In this document: positions 28,141 through 37,369 of the stretch, piece after piece | How the letters are laid out: each line of letters starts with the position of its first letter | Position numbering within the stretch: position 1 is the stretch's first letter | Source: Fen-455 sp050012675 | Lineage (GTDB): Bacteria; Actinomycetota; Acidimicrobiia; Acidimicrobiales; Bog-793 | Assembly (NCBI GenBank): GCA_050012675.1 | Contig: JBEKGS010000010.1 | Coordinates: 15,620 to 79,619 of the forward strand | DNA: 64,000 bases | Direction of reading: 5' to 3' | Position numbers and translations under genes: made by a program | Notes under the pieces: model-generated | Databases searched by the model: none | Seen by the model: the letters and a program-made list of their open reading frames with translations, nothing else | What the model was told of the DNA's origin: nothing

Positions 28141-28183
28141 AGTGATCCCTAACGGCAACTACGACTTCTGGGGGAGAAATCCG

Positions 28184-29311
28184 ATGAGATTACGCCTGTT
28201 CGCGCCTGCAGCGCTCCTGCTCGGTGCGGTTCTGGTGACAGCATGCTGGTCGAGCCTGGCGAGCTCCGACGCCGGCCGTGTCGTGAACGGTTCGTCGACG
28301 CAGGCGCGGGCCAGAGTCTTCCAGCTGGCGGATTTCGCGTCACCTAGCAAGATCACCCTCAACGGTGCCGGAGCCAACTCCATCGCGCCGTTCTTCGAGA
28401 AGGTGTTCTACGACTACGAGCAGCTCCACTCGAAGGTCACCATCAATTACTCACCGGCCGGCAGCAGCGTCGGCATCAAGGACATCCAGGAGAACACCGT
28501 CGACTTCGGTGACTCGGAGATCCCCATGTCCGCATCTGCCCTGGCCGCGGCAAAGGGGGGCACCGTCCTACAGGTACCTGTAGAACTGGGCGGTGTGGCA
28601 ATCAGCTACAACGTTCCCGGCGCTCCGAACGGCCTGCGCCTCGACGGGCCGACGCTCGCCGCGATCTTCGACGGGGCGATCACGAACTGGGACAGTCCCG
28701 TTATCGCAAAGGTCTCGGGCGTCTCGAACCTGCCGAACCTGCCCATCGTGCCCGTGCACCGTGCCGACTCGTCCGGGCCCGGATGGGACCTCGATGAGTA
28801 CCTCATCTCGACCTCGACGAATTGGGTCCTCAAGATCGGCACGTCGAAAGCGTCCACGTCCTGGCCGCTGCCGGACCTGGGCGAGGGTGAGCAGCTCAAC
28901 ACCGGAGTCGCCACGTTCGTAAAGGACACGCCCGGGGCGATCGGCTTCGTCTCGTTCGGATACGCCTCGAAGGCGGGTTTCACCAATGCAGCGTTGGAGA
29001 ACGGGTCGGGCGCTTACGTTGCGCCGTCGTCGTTCACGATCGGCCAAGCCGGGGCTCAGGCGACGCACCTCAGTGCCAGCAGCTTCTCGATCATTGACGA
29101 ATCCGGCCCATCGACCTATCCATTGGCCAATTTCAGCTGGACGCTGCTGTACAAGAAGCAGGCGAACGCCGCCAAGAGCGCCGCACTCGACAAGCTCTTC
29201 TACTACGTCGTGACTACCGGACAACAGCAGGCGAAATCGCTCGGCTACTCGCCGCTTCCTGCTAATGTCGCCCAACTTGCCAAGACGACGCTGGCCGAAT
29301 TGCAGTCTTAG
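28184..29311 (+). CDS. pstS: phosphate ABC transporter substrate-binding lipoprotein
   Basis: Binds extracytoplasmic phosphate for PstCAB. The signal peptide MRLRLFAPAALLLGAVLVTAC is a lipoprotein signal with lipid attachment at Cys21. Phosphate-contact regions are recognisable: NGAGANSIAPFF, SPAGSSVGI and VDFGDSEIPM. The ATG at 28184 is preceded by GGGGGAG at 28170-28176; the frame is open 14 codons upstream but those are leader. 375 aa. First gene of the pstSCAB operon, so it should be the most abundant product. Confidence 0.95.
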   Translation: MRLRLFAPAALLLGAVLVTACWSSLASSDAGRVVNGSSTQARARVFQLADFASPSKITLNGAGANSIAPFFEKVFYDYEQLHSKVTINYSPAGSSVGIKDIQENTVDFGDSEIPMSASALAAAKGGTVLQVPVELGGVAISYNVPGAPNGLRLDGPTLAAIFDGAITNWDSPVIAKVSGVSNLPNLPIVPVHRADSSGPGWDLDEYLISTSTNWVLKIGTSKASTSWPLPDLGEGEQLNTGVATFVKDTPGAIGFVSFGYASKAGFTNAALENGSGAYVAPSSFTIGQAGAQATHLSASSFSIIDESGPSTYPLANFSWTLLYKKQANAAKSAALDKLFYYVVTTGQQQAKSLGYSPLPANVAQLAKTTLAELQS

Positions 29312-29336
29312 ACAGGGGAGCGGCACCACTTAAGCT

Positions 29337-30374
29337 GTGAACGATCCGATCAACTCCTCGCCGCCCTCGCCTGTCACCGGGTCAGTCGTGCCCGGTGAGG
29401 GCGGCGACGGTCCGGCCGGGCTGCGTCCATGGCACAAGCGTCGGCGCCTGCCCTCGAGCCCGCTCTACGCGATCGTCCGTTGGGGCGCGGCCGGGCTTTT
29501 TGCTGCCCTTGTGATCGGCCTTTTGGTAAGCATCGTCTCGCAGTCGAGCCAGGCGTTCGCCCACTCGGGTCTGAGCTTTCTCTGGTCAGGGACCTGGAAC
29601 CCCGATGCCGGAGAGTACGCGGGTGGGACGCTTGTGGTCGGGACCGTTATCACGACCTCGGTGGCCATGGTCATCGTCGTGCCCATCGGCCTCGGCATCT
29701 CCGTGTCCCTCTCCGAGCTCACTCCGCGGTGGCTGGCAGCGCCGTTGTCCACCTCGATCGAGTTCCTCGCCGCCGTACCGAGCATCGTCGTGGGCCTGTG
29801 GGCACTGCTTGTGCTCTCCCCGTTGTTCGCCACCGACGTCGAGCCGGTGCTCGAACGGCTCCCGGTCCTCGACTGGTTCTTTCACGGCCCCGCCTACGGA
29901 CCGAGCATTCTGCTCGCCTCGGTCGTCCTCGCCATCATGACGCTGCCGACCGTCGTGGCCTTGAGCCGGACCGCGCTGGGCGGTGTGCCCCTCGCCGACA
30001 GGGAAGCGGCCATGGCGCTGGGTGCCACCCATTGGCAGGTGGTCAGGCGCACCGTGTTGCCCGGCGCACGGTCGGGCATCGCCGCGGCCGTCACGCTGGC
30101 AATCGGACGCGCGCTCGGTGAGAGCATCGCCGTGGCACTTGTGATCGGCAACCGCCCGGCCATCCCCCATTCGCTCCTCGCGCCCGGGGCGACACTGGGG
30201 TCGGCCATCGTCAACCAGTTCGCTGAGGCGTCCCCCGGACTAGGCACGAGCGCGGTGATCGCCCTGGCCGGAACCCTGCTCCTGCTCACGATCCTCGTCA
30301 ATGTCGCGGGACAGCTTCTCGTCCGCAGAAGGGGCGGCCGCCGCCTGCTCGGTGTCGGGGGCGCCGTCGTATGA
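29337..30374 (+). CDS. pstC: phosphate ABC transporter permease PstC
   Basis: Membrane subunit of the phosphate importer, 345 aa with six predicted membrane spans after a 45-residue proline-rich cytoplasmic N-terminus. The permease loop motif is EAAMALGATHWQVVRRTVLPGARSGI and precedes GRALGESIAVALVIGN. Starts with GTG 25 nt after pstS; GGGGAG upstream is rather far (16 nt), so translation may be coupled or the start slightly different. It overlaps pstA in an ATGA junction. Confidence 0.93.
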   Translation: MNDPINSSPPSPVTGSVVPGEGGDGPAGLRPWHKRRRLPSSPLYAIVRWGAAGLFAALVIGLLVSIVSQSSQAFAHSGLSFLWSGTWNPDAGEYAGGTLVVGTVITTSVAMVIVVPIGLGISVSLSELTPRWLAAPLSTSIEFLAAVPSIVVGLWALLVLSPLFATDVEPVLERLPVLDWFFHGPAYGPSILLASVVLAIMTLPTVVALSRTALGGVPLADREAAMALGATHWQVVRRTVLPGARSGIAAAVTLAIGRALGESIAVALVIGNRPAIPHSLLAPGATLGSAIVNQFAEASPGLGTSAVIALAGTLLLLTILVNVAGQLLVRRRGGRRLLGVGGAVV

Positions 30375-31282
30375 GGACGTTGCAGGCCGCGGAGGTGGGA
30401 GACGGCGCCTTGCCGGACATGGGGGCCGTCGAGGTAGCCCGTCGCCGGGTGATCGTGCGCGACTGCGCCCGTCGATCGATTCGCAGGCGGCGGCTAACGG
30501 GGCGCACCATGCAGGTGATCTGCCTGATCGCCGTGCCGATCGGTGTGGCGCCTCTGGTCGCCCTGGTCGTAGCAACCGTCTCCAAAGGCGCGGGAGCACT
30601 GAGCATCGGTTTCCTCGTGCACGCCCCAACGCCCGAGGGAGTGCCCGGTGGGGGCATCTCCACCGCGATCATCGGCTCCGGTGAGATCGTCGCCTACGCC
30701 GTGGCCATGGCGGTGCCACTCGGGCTCTTCGTCGCCCTGTTCCTGTTCGAGCGTCCGGGACCGATCGCCTCGTCGATCCGCTTCGCCGCTGATGTGATGT
30801 CCGGTGTTCCGTCGATCATCATCGGCATCTTCGCCTACGCGGTCTATGTCGAGCAGTTCCACCGGTTCTCCAACGTGGCGGCCGGCTTCGCGCTCGGGGT
30901 CTTGATGCTGCCCATCATGATCCGGGCCAACGAGGAGGCCATGCGGACCGTTTCGGTAGACCTGTGGGAGGCGGGGATCTCGCTCGGCGCGCGCCGGTCG
31001 CGCGTGGCCCGCTCCGTCGTCCTGCGGGGAGCTCTGCCGGGAGTTGTCACCGGCAACCTGTTGGCACTGGCCCGCGCCGTGGGCGAGACCGCTCCGCTGC
31101 TGTTCACGGTGGCTTCGCCCACACTTGCAATGACCTTGCTGATCTTCAACGACGCGACCCAGCCGTTCCCGGACGCCCAGCAGACCGCGTGGGGAACCGC
31201 CCTCGTGCTCCTCGGCCTGGTACTGATTCTGAGCGTGGCCGCCCGGACCCTCGCGTGGACACTCAACAGGAAGACACGATGA
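30371..31282 (+). CDS. pstA: phosphate ABC transporter permease PstA
   Basis: Second membrane subunit, 303 aa, six spans. The cytoplasmic EAA-type loop is DLWEAGISLGARRSRVARSVVLRGALPGVVTG, followed by ARAVGETAPLLFTVA, both typical of PstA. A charged N-terminal stretch of about 45 residues precedes the first span. It overlaps pstC and pstB by 4 nt each, giving tight translational coupling of the transporter core. Confidence 0.93.
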   Translation: MRTLQAAEVGDGALPDMGAVEVARRRVIVRDCARRSIRRRRLTGRTMQVICLIAVPIGVAPLVALVVATVSKGAGALSIGFLVHAPTPEGVPGGGISTAIIGSGEIVAYAVAMAVPLGLFVALFLFERPGPIASSIRFAADVMSGVPSIIIGIFAYAVYVEQFHRFSNVAAGFALGVLMLPIMIRANEEAMRTVSVDLWEAGISLGARRSRVARSVVLRGALPGVVTGNLLALARAVGETAPLLFTVASPTLAMTLLIFNDATQPFPDAQQTAWGTALVLLGLVLILSVAARTLAWTLNRKTR

Positions 31283-32181
31283 AGCGACACGACGATGACC
31301 AAGACGAGAAGTTGAGCCCCGCCTCCGACCGGCGCGCCCATGTCGACGACCGGACGGCACTTCTCGTCAGAGAGACGAGAACGCCGGCAGAAAGGGGTGA
31401 TCCCGGACCGTACGGCACTGCCGTGACGCTCGAGGACGTGAGCATCACCTTCGGGGACCATGTCGCCGTCCGCAATGTCACCCTCCAGATGCCCGCCCGC
31501 CAGGTAACAGCTCTCGTGGGCCCGTCCGGGTGTGGCAAGACGAGCGTGCTGCGTGCCATCAACAGGCTCCACGACCACACCGGAGGTGCCGTCCGGGGAA
31601 GTGTCCGCCTCGGCAACCTCGAGGTCTACGGGCCGGACGTTCAGCCGGAGGTGCTGCGCAGCCGGATAGGGATGGTGTTCCAAAGGCCGAATCCCTTCCC
31701 GACGATGAGCATCTTCGACAACGTGATCTCCGGGCTTCGCTTCAATGGGGTGCGCAGCAAGCGGCTCCTCCGCGAGATGGGCATAGCCGCCCTTCACAAC
31801 GCCGCCCTGTGGGACATCGTCAAGGACCGACTCCACCAACCCGCGCTGCGCCTTTCCGGTGGCCAGCAACAGCGCCTGTGCATCGCGCGTGCTCTCGCCA
31901 TCGAGCCGGAGGTGCTCCTCATGGACGAGCCGTGCTCGGCGCTCGATCCTGTCGCCACGGCCAAGATCGAAGACCTCATCAGGCACCTCTCCAGTGAGGT
32001 GACCATCGCCCTCGTCACCCACAACATGTTCCAGGCCGCGCGTGTCTCCGACAACGTTGCCGTCTTCCTCCTCGGGGATGACCGTGTGGGCGAGCTCGTC
32101 GAGGTCGGTCCCGCGGACCAGGTCTTCGACTCGCCGAGCGACGCCCGCACCAAGGCCTACGTCACCGGGCACGTCGGCTGA
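31279..32181 (+). CDS. pstB: phosphate ABC transporter ATPase PstB
   Basis: Energises phosphate import. Walker A is VGPSGCGKTSVLRA, the signature is LSGGQQQRLCIARALA, and Walker B is VLLMDEPCSALDP. The core starts near residue 50 (VTLEDVSITFGDHVAV); the preceding hydrophilic tail of about 48 residues is absent from most PstB. The ATG at 31279 overlaps the pstA stop, which fixes the start. 300 aa. phoU is not downstream; the next gene (nadC) is convergent 21 bp away. Confidence 0.95.
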   Translation: MKRHDDDQDEKLSPASDRRAHVDDRTALLVRETRTPAERGDPGPYGTAVTLEDVSITFGDHVAVRNVTLQMPARQVTALVGPSGCGKTSVLRAINRLHDHTGGAVRGSVRLGNLEVYGPDVQPEVLRSRIGMVFQRPNPFPTMSIFDNVISGLRFNGVRSKRLLREMGIAALHNAALWDIVKDRLHQPALRLSGGQQQRLCIARALAIEPEVLLMDEPCSALDPVATAKIEDLIRHLSSEVTIALVTHNMFQAARVSDNVAVFLLGDDRVGELVEVGPADQVFDSPSDARTKAYVTGHVG

Positions 32182-32202
32182 GCGGTGCACGGGCCGGGCT
32201 CG

Positions 32203-33108
32203 TCAGCTCGCGGTGAAGGTCACAGTCTCGAGATCGAGCCCGATGTCGAGCGCCACGACCGAATGGGTCAGCGCACCGACCGAGATGACGTCCGCGCCTG
32301 CCCGCGCGAAAGCGGCGACGTTGTCGAGGTTGACGCCGCCCGAGGCCTCGACCAGGACTGAACCGGTGGCCCCACGAGAGTGGCCCCGCACGAGCTGCAC
32401 GCACTCGCGGACTTCGTCCGGGGACATGTTGTCGCACATGACAAGGGTCGCCCCGGCATCGAGCGCCTCGGCCACCTGCTCGGCGCGCTCACACTCCACC
32501 TCGACCATACGGCCCGGCCAGCGCTCGAGCGCCAAGCGGACGGCCTTGCTGATCGAGAGCCCCACGAGGTGATTGTCCTTTATCAACACCGCCTCCGACA
32601 GGCTCCCGCGATGGTTGGCGGCTCCGCCTGCCCTCACTGCGGCCTTCTCGAGCGATCTCAGTCCGGGCGTGGTCTTGCGGGTGTCCCAGATCCGCGCCGA
32701 CGGGTTGGCCGCTCGGGCGGCCTCGACATAGCGCCTGGCTGCTGTGGCAACGCCTGAGAGATGACAGAGGAAATTGAGCGCGGTCCGCTCGGCGGTGAGC
32801 AGGGACCGAAGCCGGCCCTCGACCCTGCCTATCACCTCGCCCGGTCCGATCTCGCCGCCTTCTCCCACCAGCCAGGTCACCTCGAGCTCCGTATCGACCT
32901 GGAGGCAGGTCTGTTCGACACAGCGCGTGCCTGCCACTACTCCTGGCGCACGGGCTACGAAGGCCCCTCTTGCGCGCGAATGTTCGGGCAGGAGCGCTGC
33001 TGACAGGTCACCGAGGGGGAGGAGATCCTCCGCGAGTGCCACCCTCACGGCCTCGTGGACCGCCCCAGCCGGTGGATGGACGTCGTCTCTGTACACCGGG
33101 GTCGACAT
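32203..33108 (-). CDS. nadC: nicotinate-nucleotide pyrophosphorylase (quinolinate PRTase)
   Basis: Converts quinolinate and PRPP to nicotinate mononucleotide. Diagnostic blocks are LNFLCHLSGVAT, WDTRKTTPGLRSLEKAAVRAGG, VLIKDNHL and VEASGGV near the C-terminus. The ATG at 33108 lies 2 nt after the nadB stop; an in-frame GTG at 33114 overlapping the stop is an alternative. 301 aa. Last gene of the long minus-strand vitamin operon; nadA is not in the window. Confidence 0.94.
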   Translation of the reverse strand: MSTPVYRDDVHPPAGAVHEAVRVALAEDLLPLGDLSAALLPEHSRARGAFVARAPGVVAGTRCVEQTCLQVDTELEVTWLVGEGGEIGPGEVIGRVEGRLRSLLTAERTALNFLCHLSGVATAARRYVEAARAANPSARIWDTRKTTPGLRSLEKAAVRAGGAANHRGSLSEAVLIKDNHLVGLSISKAVRLALERWPGRMVEVECERAEQVAEALDAGATLVMCDNMSPDEVRECVQLVRGHSRGATGSVLVEASGGVNLDNVAAFARAGADVISVGALTHSVVALDIGLDLETVTFTAS

Positions 33109-33110
33109 CG

Positions 33111-34811
33111 TCACGGCCCGGTCACCGCCGAGCCCTGATGAGCCTGGTCTCCGTGCCGCACGTCGTGGTGCGGGCCGTGGGACAACCTGCACAGGAAGTC
33201 CTGTGACGTCTCAGGGAAGTCTGAGCGTGCCTGGGACCCCCGGGTCTCTTCGCGCTCGGTCGCCGCCTCCAACAGCGCCCTGGAGACCTCGGTGAGGTTC
33301 CGAACCTCGGCTGTCGCCCGGTCCTGTGCCCAGCAGAGCGAAGCGACAACCCCTTTGACCGCTTCGCGGGCCAGTGCGAGGGAAGAGGCATCACGCACGA
33401 CACCCGCCCAATTCGTCATCGCCGCCTGCAAGACGGCGCGTTGCGCCTCCGCGTTCGCGTCTGCGTCCGGCGCGCCGGGCTCGAGCGGGGTCCGAGCTGC
33501 GAGCGGGTCTGCGCCGCAGGTACAGCCCGCAACCGGCCTCACTGCGATCGGCCCCGAGCGCGAAGCACCCAGTCGAGCCGCGCCGCGTCCGGAACCAAGC
33601 CCCGCGAGCGCCCCCGTGGGCTCGGGCCCGTCGCGGCCCGACAAGATGGCGTCGACACACCGGGCTCCGAAGACCATGCCTTCCAGGAGGGAGTTCGAGG
33701 CAAGACGGTTTGCCCCGTGGACACCGCTGCACGCGACCTCACCGGCCGCCCAGAGCCCCGGGAGCGCGGTCGCGCCATCGAGGTCCACGAGGATCCCACC
33801 GGATATGTAGTGGGCCGCCGGCGCGACCGGCAACCAGTCGTGTACCGGGTCGAACCCGGCCTCGTCCAGGGTTTCCGCGATCGTCGGGAACCTTCTCCCG
33901 AAGTCTTCGAGGCCCGTGGCGTCGAGCCATACGTGCTCGCTTCGCTCCTCCGCCAACTTGACGGCGATGGCACGGCTCACGAGGTCTCGCGGGAGAAGCT
34001 CGTCGACGAAACGGTTGCCCGCCGAGTCGCGCAGCACCGCCCCATGGCCGCGGAGCGCCTCGGAGATGAGCGGGCGGGGCATGGCCGCGTGATGAAGGGC
34101 CGTCGGGTGGAACTGGACGAATTCGAGGTCGGCAACGGGAACCCCGGCTCGAAGCGCCATGGCGATGCCGTCGCCGGTCGCCTCGACCGGATTGGTCGTG
34201 ACGGCGTACATCTGCCCGGCGCCCCCGCACGCGAGGACCACGTGGGTAGCCTCCACGCGCCGCAGGCCGCCCGAGGGGTCGAGCGCCACGACGCCGGCGC
34301 ACCTGGCCGCATCGACAACCAGATCGAGGGCGAACCAGTCCTCGAGGATCGCCGCTGCGCTGTCACGCACCGCCGCGACGAGAGCGCGTTCCACTTCCGC
34401 GCCGGTCGCGGTGCCACCCGCGTGCAGGACGCGTGCCGTCGAGTGACCGCCTTCCCTGGCTCGCGACAGGTGGCCACCGGGGCCCCTGTCGAAAACTGCG
34501 CCGAGGGCGATGAGCTCGTGGACCCGCTCTGAGCCTTCATCGACGAGCACGCGGACAGCTGCCTGGTCGCAGAGCCCGGCACCTGCGCGGAGCGTGTCCG
34601 CCAGGTGCAGGTCGGTCGAGTCCTCGTCGCCGGGCAGCACAGCGGCGATACCCCCTTGTGCCCAGCGCGTCGTCGACTGCTCCAGCTCACCCTTGGTGAG
34701 GACACCGACCCTGGCGCCGCCGAGCTCGGCGAGGCGGACCGCCGCCGACAGGCCGGCAACGCCGCTCCCGACGACCAGGACGTCGAGGTGCTCGAGAGCG
34801 CTCACGGCCAT
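33111..34811 (-). CDS. nadB: L-aspartate oxidase
   Basis: FAD enzyme that oxidises L-aspartate to iminoaspartate for NAD synthesis. The dinucleotide fold is DVLVVGSGVAGLSAAVRLAE near residue 10; HAAMPRPLISEALRGHGAVL and AHYISGGILVDLDG are the flavoprotein/active-site blocks shared with fumarate reductases, and QWGGI-like RWAQGGIAAVL is present. I chose ATG at 34811; the frame is open to a TTG at 34859 that overlaps panC. 566 aa. A Glu/Asp/His-rich tail follows the helical C-terminal domain. Confidence 0.92.
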   Translation of the reverse strand: MAVSALEHLDVLVVGSGVAGLSAAVRLAELGGARVGVLTKGELEQSTTRWAQGGIAAVLPGDEDSTDLHLADTLRAGAGLCDQAAVRVLVDEGSERVHELIALGAVFDRGPGGHLSRAREGGHSTARVLHAGGTATGAEVERALVAAVRDSAAAILEDWFALDLVVDAARCAGVVALDPSGGLRRVEATHVVLACGGAGQMYAVTTNPVEATGDGIAMALRAGVPVADLEFVQFHPTALHHAAMPRPLISEALRGHGAVLRDSAGNRFVDELLPRDLVSRAIAVKLAEERSEHVWLDATGLEDFGRRFPTIAETLDEAGFDPVHDWLPVAPAAHYISGGILVDLDGATALPGLWAAGEVACSGVHGANRLASNSLLEGMVFGARCVDAILSGRDGPEPTGALAGLGSGRGAARLGASRSGPIAVRPVAGCTCGADPLAARTPLEPGAPDADANAEAQRAVLQAAMTNWAGVVRDASSLALAREAVKGVVASLCWAQDRATAEVRNLTEVSRALLEAATEREETRGSQARSDFPETSQDFLCRLSHGPHHDVRHGDQAHQGSAVTGP

Positions 34812-34851
34812 GGATGCCACGCAGCTCGCCCAGAGTCGAGCGCCCTCCTCG

Positions 34852-35700
34852 TCATGCAATCACGCCCAGGTTGTCGATCAGCCGGGCCGGGCCGACGTCA
34901 GCCGCGATGAGGAGACGGAGCTCACCGGCGAGCGATGCCGGAGCTGCGAGCGTGACGGGATCGACCACAACTGCATAATCCAACCTGGCCCGCCGCTCAG
35001 CCGCAACCACGCCGGCCATCGCCGCTTCCAGGTCTGCTGCGAGCCGGGCGCCTTTCACCAAAGCCTCGCGTCCCGCGATGAGCGCCCTGAACAGCACCGT
35101 CGCCGCCCGCCGGTCTTCGGGTCCGAGCCGGCGGTTACGGCTCGAGCAGGCGAGCCCGTCCGGCTCGCGAACAGTCGGGCAGGCCACGACCTCGGCGTCG
35201 ATATCGAGATCGGCCACGAGGCGCCGCACGACCACGAGCTGCTGGAAGTCCTTCTCGCCGAAGAACGCGCGACAAGGCCCGGCAAGCGAGAGCAACTTGG
35301 TGACGACCGTAGCGACGCCGGCGAAATGCCCGGGGCGGGAGGCGCCTTCGAAACCGTCGGCGAGCCGTCCTGGCTGGACCTTTGTTTCCGGCTCTCCCTG
35401 CGGGTACATCTCTTCCACCGAAGGCGCGAACACGAGGCCTACGCCTGCTCCTTGTGCCATGGCGAGGTCCCGTTCCAAGTTGGCCGGGTACCTGGCCAGG
35501 TCCGTGGCCGAGGAGAACTGCAGCGGGTTCACGAATATGCTCACGGCCACGACGTCGCACTGCGAGGCCGCCGCCCGCACGAGCGACATGTGGCCCGGAT
35601 GGAACGCACCCATCGTGGGCACGAGGCCGAGCCGCAATCCTTTGCCACGCGCGGTCGTCGCCGAGCTCCGGAACGCCTCGCGGGTTTTGACTACCTCCAC
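34852..35700 (-). CDS. panC: pantothenate synthetase
   Basis: ATP-dependent ligation of pantoate and beta-alanine. The nucleotidyltransferase motif is VPTMGAFHPGHMSL, FFGEKDFQQL binds pantoate, and SSRNRRL is the KMSKS-like loop. 282 aa. In M. tuberculosis panD, which makes beta-alanine, follows panC; here nadB follows instead, so both neighbours use aspartate-derived chemistry but panD must be elsewhere. Confidence 0.95.
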   Translation of the reverse strand: MEVVKTREAFRSSATTARGKGLRLGLVPTMGAFHPGHMSLVRAAASQCDVVAVSIFVNPLQFSSATDLARYPANLERDLAMAQGAGVGLVFAPSVEEMYPQGEPETKVQPGRLADGFEGASRPGHFAGVATVVTKLLSLAGPCRAFFGEKDFQQLVVVRRLVADLDIDAEVVACPTVREPDGLACSSRNRRLGPEDRRAATVLFRALIAGREALVKGARLAADLEAAMAGVVAAERRARLDYAVVVDPVTLAAPASLAGELRLLIAADVGPARLIDNLGVIA

Positions 35701-35743
35701 TGGCCGCTCCCGCGGTCTTGCGGCCGGACGGGCCTTCCCACGG

Positions 35744-36460
35744 TTACCGGCCCTGGGTCACGAGGCGGCGCGCAAGGTCGACCCCGGCGTCGTAACCGCC
35801 CAGCTCCTCGGGGTCCAGCACCCGGCGGTGACCTTCGATCGTGTTGATGTCCCCGCGCGCCACCGGTCCGGTCAGCGCCGCCGCCGGTCCGAGCCGGCAG
35901 ACGTCATCGAGGGCGCCCCGGGCGAGCGGAAGGAACGCCTCGAGGGGAAGGCCGACCGAGGCTGCCATGCGCTGCACCTGTCCCAGGAGCGCGACGAGGT
36001 GGTTGGAGGCCACGCAGGCCGCGGCATGGTACCCGACCCTTGCATTCGTCGGGATCTGCAGGCTCTGGCCCCCGAGTGCCCGGACGAGATCGGCGACGGC
36101 CTGGTCGCCGGCCACGGCGAAGTAGCAGCCCGAGCAGAGGCGTTCGGCGCCCACGGCCGGGTCCGGGAGGGTAACCAGTGGGTGAAGGGCGGCGACGCGC
36201 TCATGGGGCGCGAGCACGTCCAAGCCGAGGGCTCCCGAGCAATGGGCCACCACAGTGGACCGGACCGGCCTGACAGCCGAAGCGACGCCGGCGATCTCCC
36301 GGTCGGGGACCGTGATCAAGAGGACGTCGGCGCCGTAGGCCGCCGATGAGGGGTCGTCGGCACGCCCGAGAGGACCTTCGACCTGGACACCTGCGGTTGC
36401 CAGCGCAGAGGCGAAGGACCGGCCGGCGCGCCCGGGTCCGATGATGCGAACAGTTGTCAT
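35744..36460 (-). CDS. Rossmann-fold DUF2520 oxidoreductase-like protein
   Basis: A 238-residue two-domain protein. The NAD(P)-binding Rossmann fold starts VRIIGPGRAGRSFASALA, and the C-terminal helical DUF2520 domain includes ACVASNHLVALLGQVQRMA, GPVARGD and TIEGHRRVL. The architecture resembles 6-phosphogluconate dehydrogenase-like reductases. It sits between folK and panC, as does its counterpart Rv3603c in M. tuberculosis. A role as ketopantoate reductase is attractive because no panE is present in the window, but this is inference. The ATG at 36460 follows a weak GAAGAGAG; an upstream in-frame start at 36529 would overlap folK. Confidence 0.82.
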   Translation of the reverse strand: MTTVRIIGPGRAGRSFASALATAGVQVEGPLGRADDPSSAAYGADVLLITVPDREIAGVASAVRPVRSTVVAHCSGALGLDVLAPHERVAALHPLVTLPDPAVGAERLCSGCYFAVAGDQAVADLVRALGGQSLQIPTNARVGYHAAACVASNHLVALLGQVQRMAASVGLPLEAFLPLARGALDDVCRLGPAAALTGPVARGDINTIEGHRRVLDPEELGGYDAGVDLARRLVTQGR

Positions 36461-36512
36461 TGTGAGCTCTCTTCGTTCCGGCCCTTTGGGAGGTGCCGTT
36501 CGTGTCTCAGCC

Positions 36513-36992
36513 TCATGCGAGCCTACCAACCAGGTGCACGTCGAGCGACGCCGGATCTGTCTCGGCCAGCCGGGCGCGCCAGTCCGGAGGAACTCGCGAG
36601 GCGTCGAGGTCCTCGAGCGGCGCGAGCACGAAGCCCCGCTCGTTCATCCTCGGGTGCGGAACGATGAGATCGGGTTCGCGGACCTCGAGGTCTCCGGCAA
36701 GAAGTATGTCGACGTCGAGGGTGCGGGGACCGTTGCGTACGGTGCGTACCCGGCCCGCTAGTGCCTCCAAGCCGCGCGCGACCTCCAGGACCTGGCGGGC
36801 ACTGAGGTCGGTCTCGAGCCGAACGACGCAATTGAGGTACCTGTCCTGGGCTCGTGGACCGCCGTGGGGTGCCGACTCGTAGACCGGCGAGACAGTGAGA
36901 TCCGGATCGAGTCCCTTCAGCCCCTTCAAGGCGACCTCGAGATACCCCAGGCGGTCACCCATGTTGGAGCCGAGACCCAGGAACACCTCCAC
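36513..36992 (-). CDS. folK: 6-hydroxymethyl-7,8-dihydropterin pyrophosphokinase
   Basis: Transfers pyrophosphate from ATP to the pterin before DHPS. The start MEVFLGLGSNMGDRLG and the signature NGPRTLDVDILLAGD with VPHPRMNERGFVLAPL are characteristic. 159 aa. It begins 2 nt after the folB stop. Confidence 0.95.
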   Translation of the reverse strand: MEVFLGLGSNMGDRLGYLEVALKGLKGLDPDLTVSPVYESAPHGGPRAQDRYLNCVVRLETDLSARQVLEVARGLEALAGRVRTVRNGPRTLDVDILLAGDLEVREPDLIVPHPRMNERGFVLAPLEDLDASRVPPDWRARLAETDPASLDVHLVGRLA

Positions 36993-36994
36993 GT

Positions 36995-37369
36995 TCAGGC
37001 GGTCCCGTCGCCACGTTCCCGCCGCAGTCGCACCGCGGCAAAGGTCATGTCCGCCGCGACAGGAGGCCGGAGCTTACGGACCGTCACCGTGACGGCCTGG
37101 ACGGCCGGGAGCTCGAGGATCCCTGATGCGATCGCGCCGGCAAGGGCCTCGAGGAGGCGGTACTGGTGTTGACGGACGATCTCGGTCGCCTTTTCCACCA
37201 CGAGCGAGTAGTCCACCGTCTTGGCCAGGTCGTCGCAACGAGCTGCCTCGGCGAGATCGGCCTCCACCTCGAGATCGATCTCGAAGGGCTGGGCAGCGTC
37301 CTGCTCACCCGCCAGTACACCGTGACGGCCGAGCACCCTCAGGCCCCGCAACTCGATCCGGTCAGTCAT
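36995..37369 (-). CDS. folB: dihydroneopterin aldolase
   Basis: Cleaves dihydroneopterin to hydroxymethyl-dihydropterin. The family pattern is visible in IELRGLRVLGRHGVLAGEQ, FEIDLEVEADL, KTVDYSLVVEKATEIV and the C-terminal VTVTVRKLRPPV. 124 aa. It starts directly after the stop of the pseudophosphatase-like gene. Confidence 0.94.
   Translation of the reverse strand: MTDRIELRGLRVLGRHGVLAGEQDAAQPFEIDLEVEADLAEAARCDDLAKTVDYSLVVEKATEIVRQHQYRLLEALAGAIASGILELPAVQAVTVTVRKLRPPVAADMTFAAVRLRRERGDGTA

Noticed and set aside
32182..32202. Terminator between convergent pstB and nadC
   Set aside because: Only 21 bp separate the genes and no stem of more than 4 bp is visible.
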